Of a DNA stretch of 64,000 nt, positions 24,945-33,485 are shown one piece after another (position 1 is the stretch's first letter; the number at the start of each line of letters is the position of its first letter). Made by a program: the position numbers and the translations under genes. This DNA is from Kocuria soli. GTDB taxonomy: Bacteria; Actinomycetota; Actinomycetes; Actinomycetales; Micrococcaceae. The notes beneath the pieces were generated by a model. That model did no database searches and was not told where the DNA came from. It was given only the letters and a program-made list of their open reading frames with translations. The stretch spans positions 1-64,000 of the forward strand of contig NZ_RKMF01000001.1 in assembly GCF_003797835.1 (NCBI RefSeq). Reading direction: 5' to 3'.

Positions 24945-27134
24945 TCAGTCCTCCGCGTAGGTGCGCGGAGCCTTGCGGGCCTTGTTCCGCAGTTCCTCCG
25001 TGGCCTTGCCCCGGTAGCTCTCCTGCTTCGGTCCGCGCGGCCCGTTGCCCTTGCCCTTGCCCTTGTCCTTGCCCTTGTCCTTGCCGAACGGGTCCTTCCC
25101 CTTCTTGACGGGGAACACCTGGACCACGGACGGACGGGCGAACCCGAACTGGCCTTCGCCCTCGCGGGTGGGCAGCACGTAGTCGGGGAAGTAGGAACGG
25201 GGCTCCTCGAAGGAACCGTCCTCCCCGGGGTGCTGGACGGAGACGTAGACCATGTCGTCCTTGTCGTGGATGACCGGTCCGCAGGTCTCGGCGTCCTGGG
25301 GAACCGAGAGGAACTGCTGGGTCCGGCCCCGGTTCTCACCGGTGAGTTCCACCCGGAACAGACCGTCGTTGAACCCGATCGTGCTCGGTGCGCCGTCGGT
25401 CGAGATCCACAGGTTCCCCTGCGAGTCGAAGGCCAGGTTGTCCGGGCAGGAGATCGGCGAGACCTTGTCCGTGGGGAATCCCGCGAAGTACGCGGTGGAG
25501 TCCTTGGCGGGGTCACCGCAGACCATGAGGATGTCCCACTGGAACGTGGTTCCGGCGCTGTTCGGATCGTCCTCGGTGAGCTCGATGACGTGGCCGTCGC
25601 GGTTGTTGGTCCGCGGGTTGGCCTCGTCGGCGCCGGCCTTGCCGGGTTCGCCGCGCTTGGTGTTGTTGGTGCAGGCAACGTAGACCTTGCCGGTGTGCGG
25701 GTTCGGTTCCACGTCCTCGGGGCGATCCATCTTGGTGGCCCCGGCCTTGTCGGACGCCAGGCGGGTGAACACGAGCACCTCGTCCACCGCCATGCCCTCG
25801 ACCTTGGACTCGCCGTCGACCACAAGGGGCAGCCATTCGCCCTTGCCGTCGAAGACGCCGTCGGCGGGCCGCCGGCCCGATCCGTCGATCTCACCCTCCG
25901 AGTTGCCCGTGAACTTGGCCACGTACAGGTCCCCGGAGGACAGCAGCGTCATGTTGTGGGCGCGGTCGCCCTCCACGTACTTGTCCTCGGCCACGAACTT
26001 GTACAGGTACTCGAAGCGTTCGTCGTCGCCCGAATACGCGACCACGGTCCCGTCACCGGCCACGTAGACGTTGGCGCCTTCGTGCTTGAAGCGCCCCAGG
26101 GCGGTGTGCTTGACGGGCGTGGAGGACGGATCGGACGGATCGATCTCCACGACGTAGCCGAACCGGTTGACCTCGTTCTCGTACCCTTCGTTGTTGCCGT
26201 CCCATCGCGGGTCCACCAGGTCCCAGCGGCGCTCGGGGGGCTCGGTGGGCAGGCCGTACCGCGTGTTCTCCATGGTCTCGGTGCCGGAGAGCACGTTCTG
26301 GATGTTCTCCTCACCCGACAGGACCGTGCCCCACGGGGTCACGCCACCCGAGCAGTTGTTCTGGGTACCCAGGACCGTCTTGCCCTCCGGGTCGGCGACG
26401 GTCTTGAGCAGGTCGGAGCCGGCCGCCGGGCCGTCCACCGTGAACGGGGTGTCGGCGGTGATGCGGCGGTTCCGCGCGCCTCCCCGGACGTACGTCCACG
26501 GCTTTCCGGCGCCGTCGCGGGTGATCTCCACGACCGCCATGCCGTGGGCGGCGATGGCCACGGCGGCGGTGTGTTCCAGGTCCGCACGCTGATTGGCGGG
26601 GAACATCAGGTTCTCGTTGGTGTACTCGTGGTTGCACACGAGCACGCCGGTGGTGCCGTCGGCGTCGGGGATGATGTCCAGGTAGTCGTTGTTGAACCCG
26701 AATTGCTTGGCCTGGGCCTCCGGGGTCTGGTTCCTGGGATCGAATTCCGGCGCGTCGTTGAACAAGGGGTCACCCCAGCGAACGATGGGCGACCACCCGT
26801 ATCCGGCCGGGACGTTGAGATCGTCCACCGTTGCCGCGACGGACTCGATCGGCTCGAAGTCCAGGGCCCCGTGGCTCGCTCCCCAGTAGGCGAAGGTGGC
26901 CTGGGCCTCGGTCCGGGTTCCCGTCACGGTGACGCCCACGGTGACCGCGGCGGCAGCCCCGAGCCCCAGTGCGGCGCGGCGCGACATGGCCGTGGAGGCA
27001 ACCTCCCGGAAGCTCTGGTTGGAGGAGGTGTTGCACAGTGGCTTGGTGCACTGTGAGCCGCATTTCAAGGCACAGGTCAGCGGACTCCGCTTCCCGTTCG
27101 TGTGACCGAGCATGGGCAATAGCATCCGGTTCAT
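24945..27134 (-). CDS. phoX: PhoX-family alkaline phosphatase, Tat-exported
   Basis: 729 residues from ATG 27134, with AAGGGG upstream. The N-terminus has the PhoX pre-segment with spaced Cys (TCALKCGSQCTKPLC, about 20-34). A twin-arginine signal follows (SRRAALGLGAAAAVTVGVTV, about 51-70). The DUF839/PhoX domain includes CNHEYTNENLMFP, GTQNNCSGGVTPWGTVLSGEE, RFKHEGANVYVAGDGTVVAYSGDDERF, EDVEPNP and SPISCPDNLAFDSQGNLWISTDG, the calcium/iron-binding propeller elements. A Lys/Gly-rich run (KDKGKDKGKGKGNG) near the C-terminus is unusual. PhoX releases phosphate from esters outside the cell under phosphate limitation. Tentative PHO-box elements lie upstream. Confidence 0.9.
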   Translation of the reverse strand: MNRMLLPMLGHTNGKRSPLTCALKCGSQCTKPLCNTSSNQSFREVASTAMSRRAALGLGAAAAVTVGVTVTGTRTEAQATFAYWGASHGALDFEPIESVAATVDDLNVPAGYGWSPIVRWGDPLFNDAPEFDPRNQTPEAQAKQFGFNNDYLDIIPDADGTTGVLVCNHEYTNENLMFPANQRADLEHTAAVAIAAHGMAVVEITRDGAGKPWTYVRGGARNRRITADTPFTVDGPAAGSDLLKTVADPEGKTVLGTQNNCSGGVTPWGTVLSGEENIQNVLSGTETMENTRYGLPTEPPERRWDLVDPRWDGNNEGYENEVNRFGYVVEIDPSDPSSTPVKHTALGRFKHEGANVYVAGDGTVVAYSGDDERFEYLYKFVAEDKYVEGDRAHNMTLLSSGDLYVAKFTGNSEGEIDGSGRRPADGVFDGKGEWLPLVVDGESKVEGMAVDEVLVFTRLASDKAGATKMDRPEDVEPNPHTGKVYVACTNNTKRGEPGKAGADEANPRTNNRDGHVIELTEDDPNSAGTTFQWDILMVCGDPAKDSTAYFAGFPTDKVSPISCPDNLAFDSQGNLWISTDGAPSTIGFNDGLFRVELTGENRGRTQQFLSVPQDAETCGPVIHDKDDMVYVSVQHPGEDGSFEEPRSYFPDYVLPTREGEGQFGFARPSVVQVFPVKKGKDPFGKDKGKDKGKGKGNGPRGPKQESYRGKATEELRNKARKAPRTYAED

Positions 27135-27222
27135 GGTTCCCCTTCGTCCGTGCCCTGGCGGTTGAGCCGGGCACCTCCCGTTGACAGGACTTGTCACGAC
27201 GGCGCCCATAAAAGTCCCCCGC

Positions 27223-27262
27223 GGTGAGGTGAAACCCCACACCGCACCAACCGCAGGTGAAC
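27223..27262 (-). promoter_or_regulatory. possible PHO-box elements upstream of phoX
   Basis: On the minus strand GTTCACC (27256-27262) and TTTCACCTCACC (27223-27234) recall the GTTCACC direct repeats bound by PhoP in Streptomyces. The first and last CACC units are 33 bp apart (three turns), but the repeat between them is poor. It is listed because phoX is a standard Pho-regulon gene. Confidence 0.22.
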
Positions 27263-27284
27263 AACGGGCAACCATCACCACTGG

Positions 27285-28322
27285 TCAGCGCGCGGAGCCA
27301 TGCTCCATCAACTCGTGCACGCGGCGCACGCGATCGACCCACCAGTCCCTCCGAGGCCCTTCCAGCAGAACCGGGTCGGGGTGCACGGAATCCGGGTCGA
27401 ACGCATCCACCCTCAACTCCCCGTTCACGGGCCGCAGCGGGAAAGCGGTGACGTCCTCGGCCAGAAGCGCGCCCGTTCCCAGGCCGCAGGCGTACGGCAG
27501 GTTCGGCAAAGCGGCCGCCAGGGCGACCCCGGCACGCAGCCCCACGCTGGTGTCCAGGGCAGAGCTCACGACGGCGGGCAGACCGGCCTGCTCCACCACG
27601 GACAGTGCACGGCGGACCCCACCCAGGGGGGCTACCTTCACCACCACCAGGTCCGCAGCGCCCGCCCGGGCCACCGCGATCGGGTCCTCCGCTTTCCGCA
27701 CGGACTCGTCCGCTGCAATGGGCACCGGCACTCCCCTGCTGTGCAGTTGCTCACGGACGGCGTACAGCCCGTCGATCCCTGCGGCCGGCTGCTCGGCGTA
27801 CTCGAGGTCGTGCCGAGCCAGGCGCAGCAAGCCTTCGACGGCCTCCGGCACGGTCCACCCCTGGTTGGCATCGACCCGGATCTTGGCCCCGGGGAGTTCT
27901 GCCCGGACGGCGGCCACCCGCGCATCGTCGTCCTCGAGGGTCTGCCCGGCCTCGGCGACCTTAACCTTGACGGCCTCGATCCCGTGCCCGTAGCCCTCCA
28001 GGACCTTCGGCACCCGTGCCGCCTCGACGGCTGGGACGGTGGCGTTGACCGGGACCGACGCGCGGACCGGCTCCGGAAAGCCGGACCAGGCCGCTTCCAG
28101 ACAGGCCCGGTACCAGGCCAGTGCCTCGGCGTCGTCGTACTCGGGGAACGGCGCGAACTCGCCCCACCCTGCGGGACCGTGGATCAGCACCGCCTCCCGC
28201 TCGGTCACACCACGAAACCTGACCGTCAAGGGAAGGCGCACGACGACGGCGCAGTCCAGGACGTATTCGAGCCCGACGGGAGGAAGGCCGGGAGAAGGGG
28301 TAACGGTGGGCAGGTCGGTCAT
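27285..28322 (-). CDS. menC: o-succinylbenzoate synthase MenC
   Basis: 345 residues from ATG 28322, 6 bases after TAGGGT (leaderless); a GTG two codons earlier lies inside that spacer. It is an enolase-superfamily barrel with the catalytic KxK in IEAVKVKVAEAG near 126-128. The metal ligands are in IRVDANQGW, EYAEQPA and PIAADESVRKA, and the second Lys is in DLVVVKVAPLGG near 226. It dehydrates SHCHC to o-succinylbenzoate. It is upstream of phoX on the same strand with 150 bases between. It faces the PAP2 gene across a 233-base divergent gap without other genes. Confidence 0.93.
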   Translation of the reverse strand: MTDLPTVTPSPGLPPVGLEYVLDCAVVVRLPLTVRFRGVTEREAVLIHGPAGWGEFAPFPEYDDAEALAWYRACLEAAWSGFPEPVRASVPVNATVPAVEAARVPKVLEGYGHGIEAVKVKVAEAGQTLEDDDARVAAVRAELPGAKIRVDANQGWTVPEAVEGLLRLARHDLEYAEQPAAGIDGLYAVREQLHSRGVPVPIAADESVRKAEDPIAVARAGAADLVVVKVAPLGGVRRALSVVEQAGLPAVVSSALDTSVGLRAGVALAAALPNLPYACGLGTGALLAEDVTAFPLRPVNGELRVDAFDPDSVHPDPVLLEGPRRDWWVDRVRRVHELMEHGSAR

Positions 28323-28555
28323 GGGCACACCCTATGCCGGACTCCACCGCGATCTTGCCCAGGCCCTCTTCAGCTGGCACACAGACAACGCCGTCGACAA
28401 GGCTCGGGATTCAGGTTGTACCGAGCCTGGCCTGTCAGACTGTTGCGAACGAATTTCCCAGCGCCAATTTCCCGACGACCGCCGCACCAACCGTGCAAGG
28501 TCGCAGACCCCAGGGTTCGCACCGACCACCGGAGAGCCCGAACCGGAGGAAGTCA

Positions 28556-29821
28556 GTGACGTACATTCCCGCCGAGAGAGACCCCGACGGCGAGTCGAAC
28601 GCGGATCGCAACCGTGAGCAGCCGACGGAGGCCATTCACACCACCCGATCGGCGCATACCAACGACCGGACGGACACGATCAGTGCCTCCTCCGACCCCT
28701 CCGTGACGCGCCCCATGCCCTCGGTCAAGGACGGGGGCAGGCGCTACGACCTCTCCCCGGATCCTGCCACCGCACCCATCGAGACCGCGCCGTGGCAGGA
28801 CACCGCTCCCACGGCGCGGCAGGAACCAACACCCGCGCCGGCTCCCCGCGACGACGTGGCCCGCACGGGTGCGACGTCCCGCCCCGGTCCGTACGCCGCC
28901 CCCGGCCGGGGTCCCGGCGACGGATCCGGTGGGTACCCCGCCCAGACGGCCGGACCGGGGGCCTACCCGGCCACGGCACAGCAGGCAGCGCCCCGTGTGC
29001 CGAGCCGGGATCTCACCTTCGGGATCTTCATGGGCCAGTTGTTGCGGGCGGTATTCCTGCTGGCGGCAGCAGTCGGCGTCGCCTACTACGCGCTGCGGAC
29101 CGTTCCCGGACAGTGGGCCGACGAACTGGCCCTGCAGGAGGGTGAGAAGGCGTTGGCCACGCTGCCGACGTCATGGGCTCCGTGGATCGATATGCTCCCG
29201 GTCATCGTGTGCGTGTTCTGGGGCGTGCTGACTCTGATCTTCGCCCTGGCCGCTCGCCGTTGGACGCCCCTGTTGGTGGGTTTGGTCAGTGGGCTCGGCG
29301 CGGTGGTCACGGTCCAACTGCTCAAGCGTGAATTCCTGCACAAGGCACAGTTGGGGATCCAGGAATCGGCCATGAACTCGCTGCCTTCGGGTCACACCGC
29401 GGCCGCGGCCGTCGCGGCGATGATCGCCGTCATGGTCGCTCCCGCGCGGGGACGCACGGTCGTCGCCTTCCTGGGAGCGCTCACCACCACCCTGGCCGGA
29501 GTGGCAACGGTGCTGAATTCTTGGCACCGTCCGATGGACGCCGTGGTCTCCATTCTGGTGGTGGCCTGCTGGGGCATCCTGGGTGCGTTGCTGTTGCGCT
29601 GCCTGATCCGACCGGAGCGCTGGCGCGCCAACCGCGCCCTGGGCAGCTTGATCCTGGGGATCCTGGCGCTGGCCGCCGCAGCCGCGGGCATGGCGGCCAT
29701 GCAAACGGTGGCGATCGACGGCCTGGCCCTTGCAACGGGCGGTGCCGCGATTCTGGGTGTCAGTCTGGTGTGTGCTCACCAGACTGCGCGAGCGCTTCGG
29801 CCTCGGCATCGAGCAGGCTGA
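28556..29821 (+). CDS. PAP2-superfamily membrane phosphatase
   Basis: 421 residues from GTG 28556, which has GGAGGAAGTCA upstream; the alternative ATG at 28713 would drop part of the disordered head. Residues 1-155 are polar, Pro/Thr-rich and probably cytoplasmic. They are followed by about six membrane segments. PAP2 motifs are LKREFLHKA (motif 1-like, about 263), SLPSGHTAAAAVAA (motif 2, about 282) and LNSWHRPMDAVVS (motif 3 with the catalytic His/Asp pair, about 327). Members dephosphorylate lipid or isoprenoid phosphates such as undecaprenyl or phosphatidylglycerol phosphate; which one is not visible. Its 3' end overlaps the opposing MBL gene by 62 bases. Confidence 0.85.
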   Translation: MTYIPAERDPDGESNADRNREQPTEAIHTTRSAHTNDRTDTISASSDPSVTRPMPSVKDGGRRYDLSPDPATAPIETAPWQDTAPTARQEPTPAPAPRDDVARTGATSRPGPYAAPGRGPGDGSGGYPAQTAGPGAYPATAQQAAPRVPSRDLTFGIFMGQLLRAVFLLAAAVGVAYYALRTVPGQWADELALQEGEKALATLPTSWAPWIDMLPVIVCVFWGVLTLIFALAARRWTPLLVGLVSGLGAVVTVQLLKREFLHKAQLGIQESAMNSLPSGHTAAAAVAAMIAVMVAPARGRTVVAFLGALTTTLAGVATVLNSWHRPMDAVVSILVVACWGILGALLLRCLIRPERWRANRALGSLILGILALAAAAAGMAAMQTVAIDGLALATGGAAILGVSLVCAHQTARALRPRHRAG

Positions 29822-30638
29822 GCCGGTCCAGCAGGATGCGGGAGGCCCCCGCGCCGTAGGGCAATCGGAACATGGAGGCGGTGACCGGGCCCGATGACCC
29901 TTCTGCGGGCTCCTGTGCCTGCATGGCTCGGATCCGTTCGACCGCTCCGGCCATGGTCGCGGCCATGACACGTACGTCGGCGTGGTCCACGGGCAGTCCG
30001 TGTCCGGGGACCACCACGCGGTACCGCTCCAGATCGGCCAGTTGCTCCAGGGCCCCCACCCAGTCCTCGGGGAACGAGTCCTCGAAGGACGGGTCGGCGC
30101 CCTGTTCCACGACATCCCCGGCGAAGACGACGTCGTCGACACCCACCAGCACGTCGTTGTCCGTGTGACCCCGCCCCAGGGAGAAGACCAGAGCCTGTCG
30201 GTCGCCCAGGTCGATGCGGGTCAGGGCCGGGCGGCGGCCGGTTCCGGGCAGGTGGCGGGTGGGGACCACGATGCGCGTGTCCAGGCCGGTGCCCTCCCCC
30301 ATTTCGGGTTCCAGCACCCCCACGAAAGACCTCTGGTAGTCGCCGTAGGTCTCGATGGCCTGGGCCGCAGCGCGGTGTGCCCAGAAGTCCGTGGCACCCG
30401 CTCGTTGGAAGACCGCGTTGCCCATGTAGTGGTCGAAATGCGCGTGGGTGTTCAGCACGACCAGTGGCAGCTGGGTGACCTTGCGGACCGTCTCCAGAAT
30501 GGCGCGCCCCTGGCGGGGGCCGGCGCCCGTGTCGATCACCAGGGCACGTCCCTGCCCCACGATCAAACCGGAGTTCAGTCTCCAGTTCTCCGTGGTGATG
30601 ACGTGGACGTCGCGTCCGACCTCGTTGATGGTGATCAC
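29760..30638 (-). CDS. MBL-fold metallo-hydrolase
   Basis: 292 residues from GTG 30638, 6 bases after a TACCCT element (leaderless); an in-frame GTG at 30656 precedes that element. The metal motif HAHFDH lies near 84-89 in LPLVVLNTHAHFDHYMGN. Later ligands are in SLGRGHTDNDVLV (His), DVVFAGDVVEQG (Asp) and VVVPGHGLPVDHADV (His), so the binuclear site is complete. This subgroup (QuiP-like/MBL, about 300 residues) includes lactonases and other hydrolases, and the substrate is unknown. It is divergent from gluQ with overlapping promoter elements. Its last 62 bases are antisense to the PAP2 gene. Confidence 0.82.
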   Translation of the reverse strand: MITINEVGRDVHVITTENWRLNSGLIVGQGRALVIDTGAGPRQGRAILETVRKVTQLPLVVLNTHAHFDHYMGNAVFQRAGATDFWAHRAAAQAIETYGDYQRSFVGVLEPEMGEGTGLDTRIVVPTRHLPGTGRRPALTRIDLGDRQALVFSLGRGHTDNDVLVGVDDVVFAGDVVEQGADPSFEDSFPEDWVGALEQLADLERYRVVVPGHGLPVDHADVRVMAATMAGAVERIRAMQAQEPAEGSSGPVTASMFRLPYGAGASRILLDRLSLLDAEAEALAQSGEHTPD

Positions 30639-30700
30639 CGTGACAGGGTACGGCACGGCCCCCGAGCACAGGATCTGTGAACTGACGTACGGTGTGGGCC

Positions 30701-31672
30701 ATGACCGAGATCACCCGTGCCCCCGGCCCGGACTCCCGTCCGGGATGTGGTGTGGGGCGATACGCACCGTCCCCCTCCGGTGACCTTCACATCGGGAATC
30801 TCCGGACCGCCGTCCTGGCGTGGGCCTTCGCCCGCGCCGCCGGAAAAGGTTTCGTGTTACGCATCGAAGATCTGGACCGTGTGCGTGCGGGGGCCCGCGA
30901 ACGTCAGCTCGCCGACCTCGAGGCCGTCGGACTCGACTGGGACCCGCCGGTGGTGGTGCAGTCCGATCGCGAACCGGAGCACCGCGCCGTCGTCGCGGAC
31001 CTGACGCGGCGCGGACTGACCTACGAGTGCTTCTGCACCCGCCGCGAGATCCAGGCGGAAATCGCAGCGGCAGGCGGCGCACCGCACGGGGCACCGGGCG
31101 CCTACCCGGGCACCTGCCGGGACCTTTCCGCCGCCGAACGGGAGCGACGACGCCGCGACAGGCCACCGGCCGTCCGCCTCCGGGCCCAGGCGCAGGAGGT
31201 CACCGTGGTGGACCGGTTCGCGGGCCAGGTGACCGGAACCGTGGACGACATGGTGCTGCTGCGCAACGACGGGCGCCCCGCCTACAACTTGGCGGTCGTG
31301 GTCGACGACGCCCACCAGGGTGTCGACCAGGTGGTTCGCGGCGACGACCTGCTGCTGTCCGCACCCCGGCAGGCACATCTCGCGGACCTGTTGTCCCTGC
31401 CCCGGGTCACATACATCCACGTCCCCCTGGTCGTCAACGCAGAGGGTGCGCGTTTGGCAAAGCGCGACGGAGCTGTAACCCTGGAGGACCTACAAGCGGC
31501 GGGATTCGGCGTGCCGGACGTCATGGGGTGGATCGGTCGGTCCCTCGGGCTCCCCGGCTCCGTCGCCACGGCATCGGATGTCCTGGACTCATTCACTCTG
31601 CTCGATCTCACGGGCGGCCCGTGGGTCTTCCACCCTCCCGGAAAACTCTCGGACTCCGGCGTCCAGCCGTAG
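30701..31672 (+). CDS. gluQ: glutamyl-Q tRNA(Asp) synthetase
   Basis: 323 residues from ATG 30701, 7 bases after TACGGT (leaderless). It has the class I catalytic core without an anticodon-binding domain: GRYAPSPSGDLHIGNLRTA holds the HIGH-like motif, LRIEDLDRVRAG follows, and LAKRDGAVTLEDL is the KMSKS-like loop. A zinc site is formed by YECFCTRREIQ and YPGTC, as in E. coli YadB. The truncated synthetase shape distinguishes it from GltX. It glutamylates queuosine in tRNA(Asp). No queuosine-synthesis gene is in this window. Confidence 0.93.
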   Translation: MTEITRAPGPDSRPGCGVGRYAPSPSGDLHIGNLRTAVLAWAFARAAGKGFVLRIEDLDRVRAGARERQLADLEAVGLDWDPPVVVQSDREPEHRAVVADLTRRGLTYECFCTRREIQAEIAAAGGAPHGAPGAYPGTCRDLSAAERERRRRDRPPAVRLRAQAQEVTVVDRFAGQVTGTVDDMVLLRNDGRPAYNLAVVVDDAHQGVDQVVRGDDLLLSAPRQAHLADLLSLPRVTYIHVPLVVNAEGARLAKRDGAVTLEDLQAAGFGVPDVMGWIGRSLGLPGSVATASDVLDSFTLLDLTGGPWVFHPPGKLSDSGVQP

Positions 31673-31693
31673 ACCGACGACGAAAGGAATCAC

Positions 31694-33412
31694 ATGGTTG
31701 ACTTCGGCTCAGGCTTCTGGTGGATGCTTGCCGCCATCGGCCTGTACTTCGCCGCGATGCTGGGCGTGGGTGTCTGGGCATCTCTGAAGACCCAGGACAA
31801 GGACGACTACATGATCGGCGGGCGCAACTTGCCGCCTGCCGTGGCGGCCCTGTCCGCGGGAGCATCTGACATGTCCGGCTGGCTGCTCATGGGTCTTCCG
31901 GGCGCCCTTTACATGGGTGGCATGGTCCAGGCCTGGATTGCGATCGGCCTGACCGTGGGTGCGTGGGTCAACTGGAAGATCGTGGCCCCGCGACTGCGCG
32001 TCTTCACGGAGAAGTACGGAAACTCCATCACGCTGCCATCGTTCTTCGGCAACCGTCTGGTCCGCGGAGGCCGCGCGCTGCGCATCGTGTCCGGTCTGGT
32101 CATCCTGGTCTTCTTCACGTTCTACATCTCCTCCGGAATGGTGGCCGGAGGTAACTTCGCGACCTCGGCCTTCGGTGCCGCTTTGGAACAGACCGCGGGG
32201 TGGGACAGCGACACCACGTATCTGGTCGGCATGTGCGTGATCGCCGGTGTGACGATCTTCTACACCCTTATCGGCGGGTTCCTGGGCGCGACCTACACCG
32301 ACTTCTTCCAGGGCGCACTGATGTTCCTGGCTCTGCTCACGGTCCCCGTGGTGGTCCTGTTCATGGTGGGGGACCCCGGGCGCATCGTCGAGAGGGTGGA
32401 CCAGGTCCACCCCGGTGCGTGGAACCTGTTCGACTTCGACGCCGCCGGTGGACTGATCGTGGTCATCTCCCTGATCGCCTGGGGCCTGGGTTACTTCGGC
32501 CAGCCCCACATCCTGGTCCGGTTCATGGCGCTGAGCTCGCACGACGACGCTGTGGCGGGGCGCCGTGTGGGCGTCGGTTGGATGCTGCTGTGCGTGCTCG
32601 GTGCCATGTTCACCGCGCTGTTCGCCATTCCGCTGGTCGATTCCGGCCGCCTGGCGCTGACCAACGAGGAGACGGCGGAGACCGTGTTCCTGGACTCGGC
32701 CATCGGCCTGTTCCCTGCGTTCCTGGCGGGGTTGGTCCTGGCAGCCGTGCTCGCGGCCATCATGTCGACCGTGGCGTCCCAGCTTGTGGTGACGGCGTCG
32801 GCGCTCGTGGAGGACCTGGCGCTGCTGTTCCGCAAGGAGACGCTGTCCCCGAAGGCTTCGCTCTGGCTCAGCCGCGCCGGGGTTTTCGTCGTCGCCCTGG
32901 TGGCCATGGCCATGGCCTTCAACCCCTCCGAATCGATCCTGAACCTGGTCGGTTTCGCCTGGGCCGGGTTCGGCGCCGCGTTCGGCCCGATCACCCTGCT
33001 CGCCCTGTACTGGCGCAAGCTCACGGGCGTGGGGGCCATTGCCGCCATGATCACGGGTGCCGCGGTGGTGTTCATCTGGCCGAACACCCCCTGGTCGGAC
33101 CTGTACGAATTGGCTCCGGGCTTCATCGCAGCCACCGTGGCCGCCGTCGTGGTCTCGTTGATCACCTACCGCGCGGATCCCGGCGTGGATCAGCACTTCG
33201 ACGACGCCGTGGCCATGTCCCACCGGGGCCTGCCCGCTGACTCGGAGCCCGCCTCCGAGTCAACAACCGAGAGCGCAATCGGACCCGCCTCCGGGAGCGC
33301 CGCGTCTGGTGCTGCGTCGTCAGCCTCCTCGACGGCAAGATCGGGCGATTCCGCCGCCACCAACTCCGGGGCGGCCTCGACCGATCTCCCCTGGGCCAAG
33401 CCCCAGGCGTGA
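31694..33412 (+). CDS. putP: sodium/proline symporter PutP
   Basis: 572 residues with GAAAGGA before the ATG. About 13 membrane segments are visible. The SSS-family core includes IGLYFAAMLGVGVWASLK, DDYMIGGRNLPPAVAALSAGASDMSGWLLMGLPGALY (TM2 with the proline/sodium site) and the later GYFGQPHILVRFMAL. The family's PutP branch is indicated by the SDMSGWLLMGLPG segment. The last about 70 residues are a Ser/Ala-rich cytoplasmic tail longer than in E. coli. It imports proline with sodium for osmoprotection or nitrogen. It lies 21 bases downstream of gluQ and ends at a strong terminator. Confidence 0.93.
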   Translation: MVDFGSGFWWMLAAIGLYFAAMLGVGVWASLKTQDKDDYMIGGRNLPPAVAALSAGASDMSGWLLMGLPGALYMGGMVQAWIAIGLTVGAWVNWKIVAPRLRVFTEKYGNSITLPSFFGNRLVRGGRALRIVSGLVILVFFTFYISSGMVAGGNFATSAFGAALEQTAGWDSDTTYLVGMCVIAGVTIFYTLIGGFLGATYTDFFQGALMFLALLTVPVVVLFMVGDPGRIVERVDQVHPGAWNLFDFDAAGGLIVVISLIAWGLGYFGQPHILVRFMALSSHDDAVAGRRVGVGWMLLCVLGAMFTALFAIPLVDSGRLALTNEETAETVFLDSAIGLFPAFLAGLVLAAVLAAIMSTVASQLVVTASALVEDLALLFRKETLSPKASLWLSRAGVFVVALVAMAMAFNPSESILNLVGFAWAGFGAAFGPITLLALYWRKLTGVGAIAAMITGAAVVFIWPNTPWSDLYELAPGFIAATVAAVVVSLITYRADPGVDQHFDDAVAMSHRGLPADSEPASESTTESAIGPASGSAASGAASSASSTARSGDSAATNSGAASTDLPWAKPQA

Positions 33413-33433
33413 TCAGGAGCTCCAACCAAAAAA

Positions 33434-33465
33434 GGCGGGCGACCGGTCGTAACCGGTCGCCCGCC
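33434..33465. terminator. bidirectional intrinsic terminator, putP/ldh
   Basis: A 14-bp perfect stem (GGCGGGCGACCGGT, 33434-33447, with 33452-33465) closes a CGTA loop. It is flanked by AAAAAA before and TCTTTT after. It is the only hairpin in the window with clear tracts on both sides and serves converging putP and ldh. Confidence 0.92.
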
Positions 33466-33485
33466 TCTTTTGCGTCCCGGGGTGG

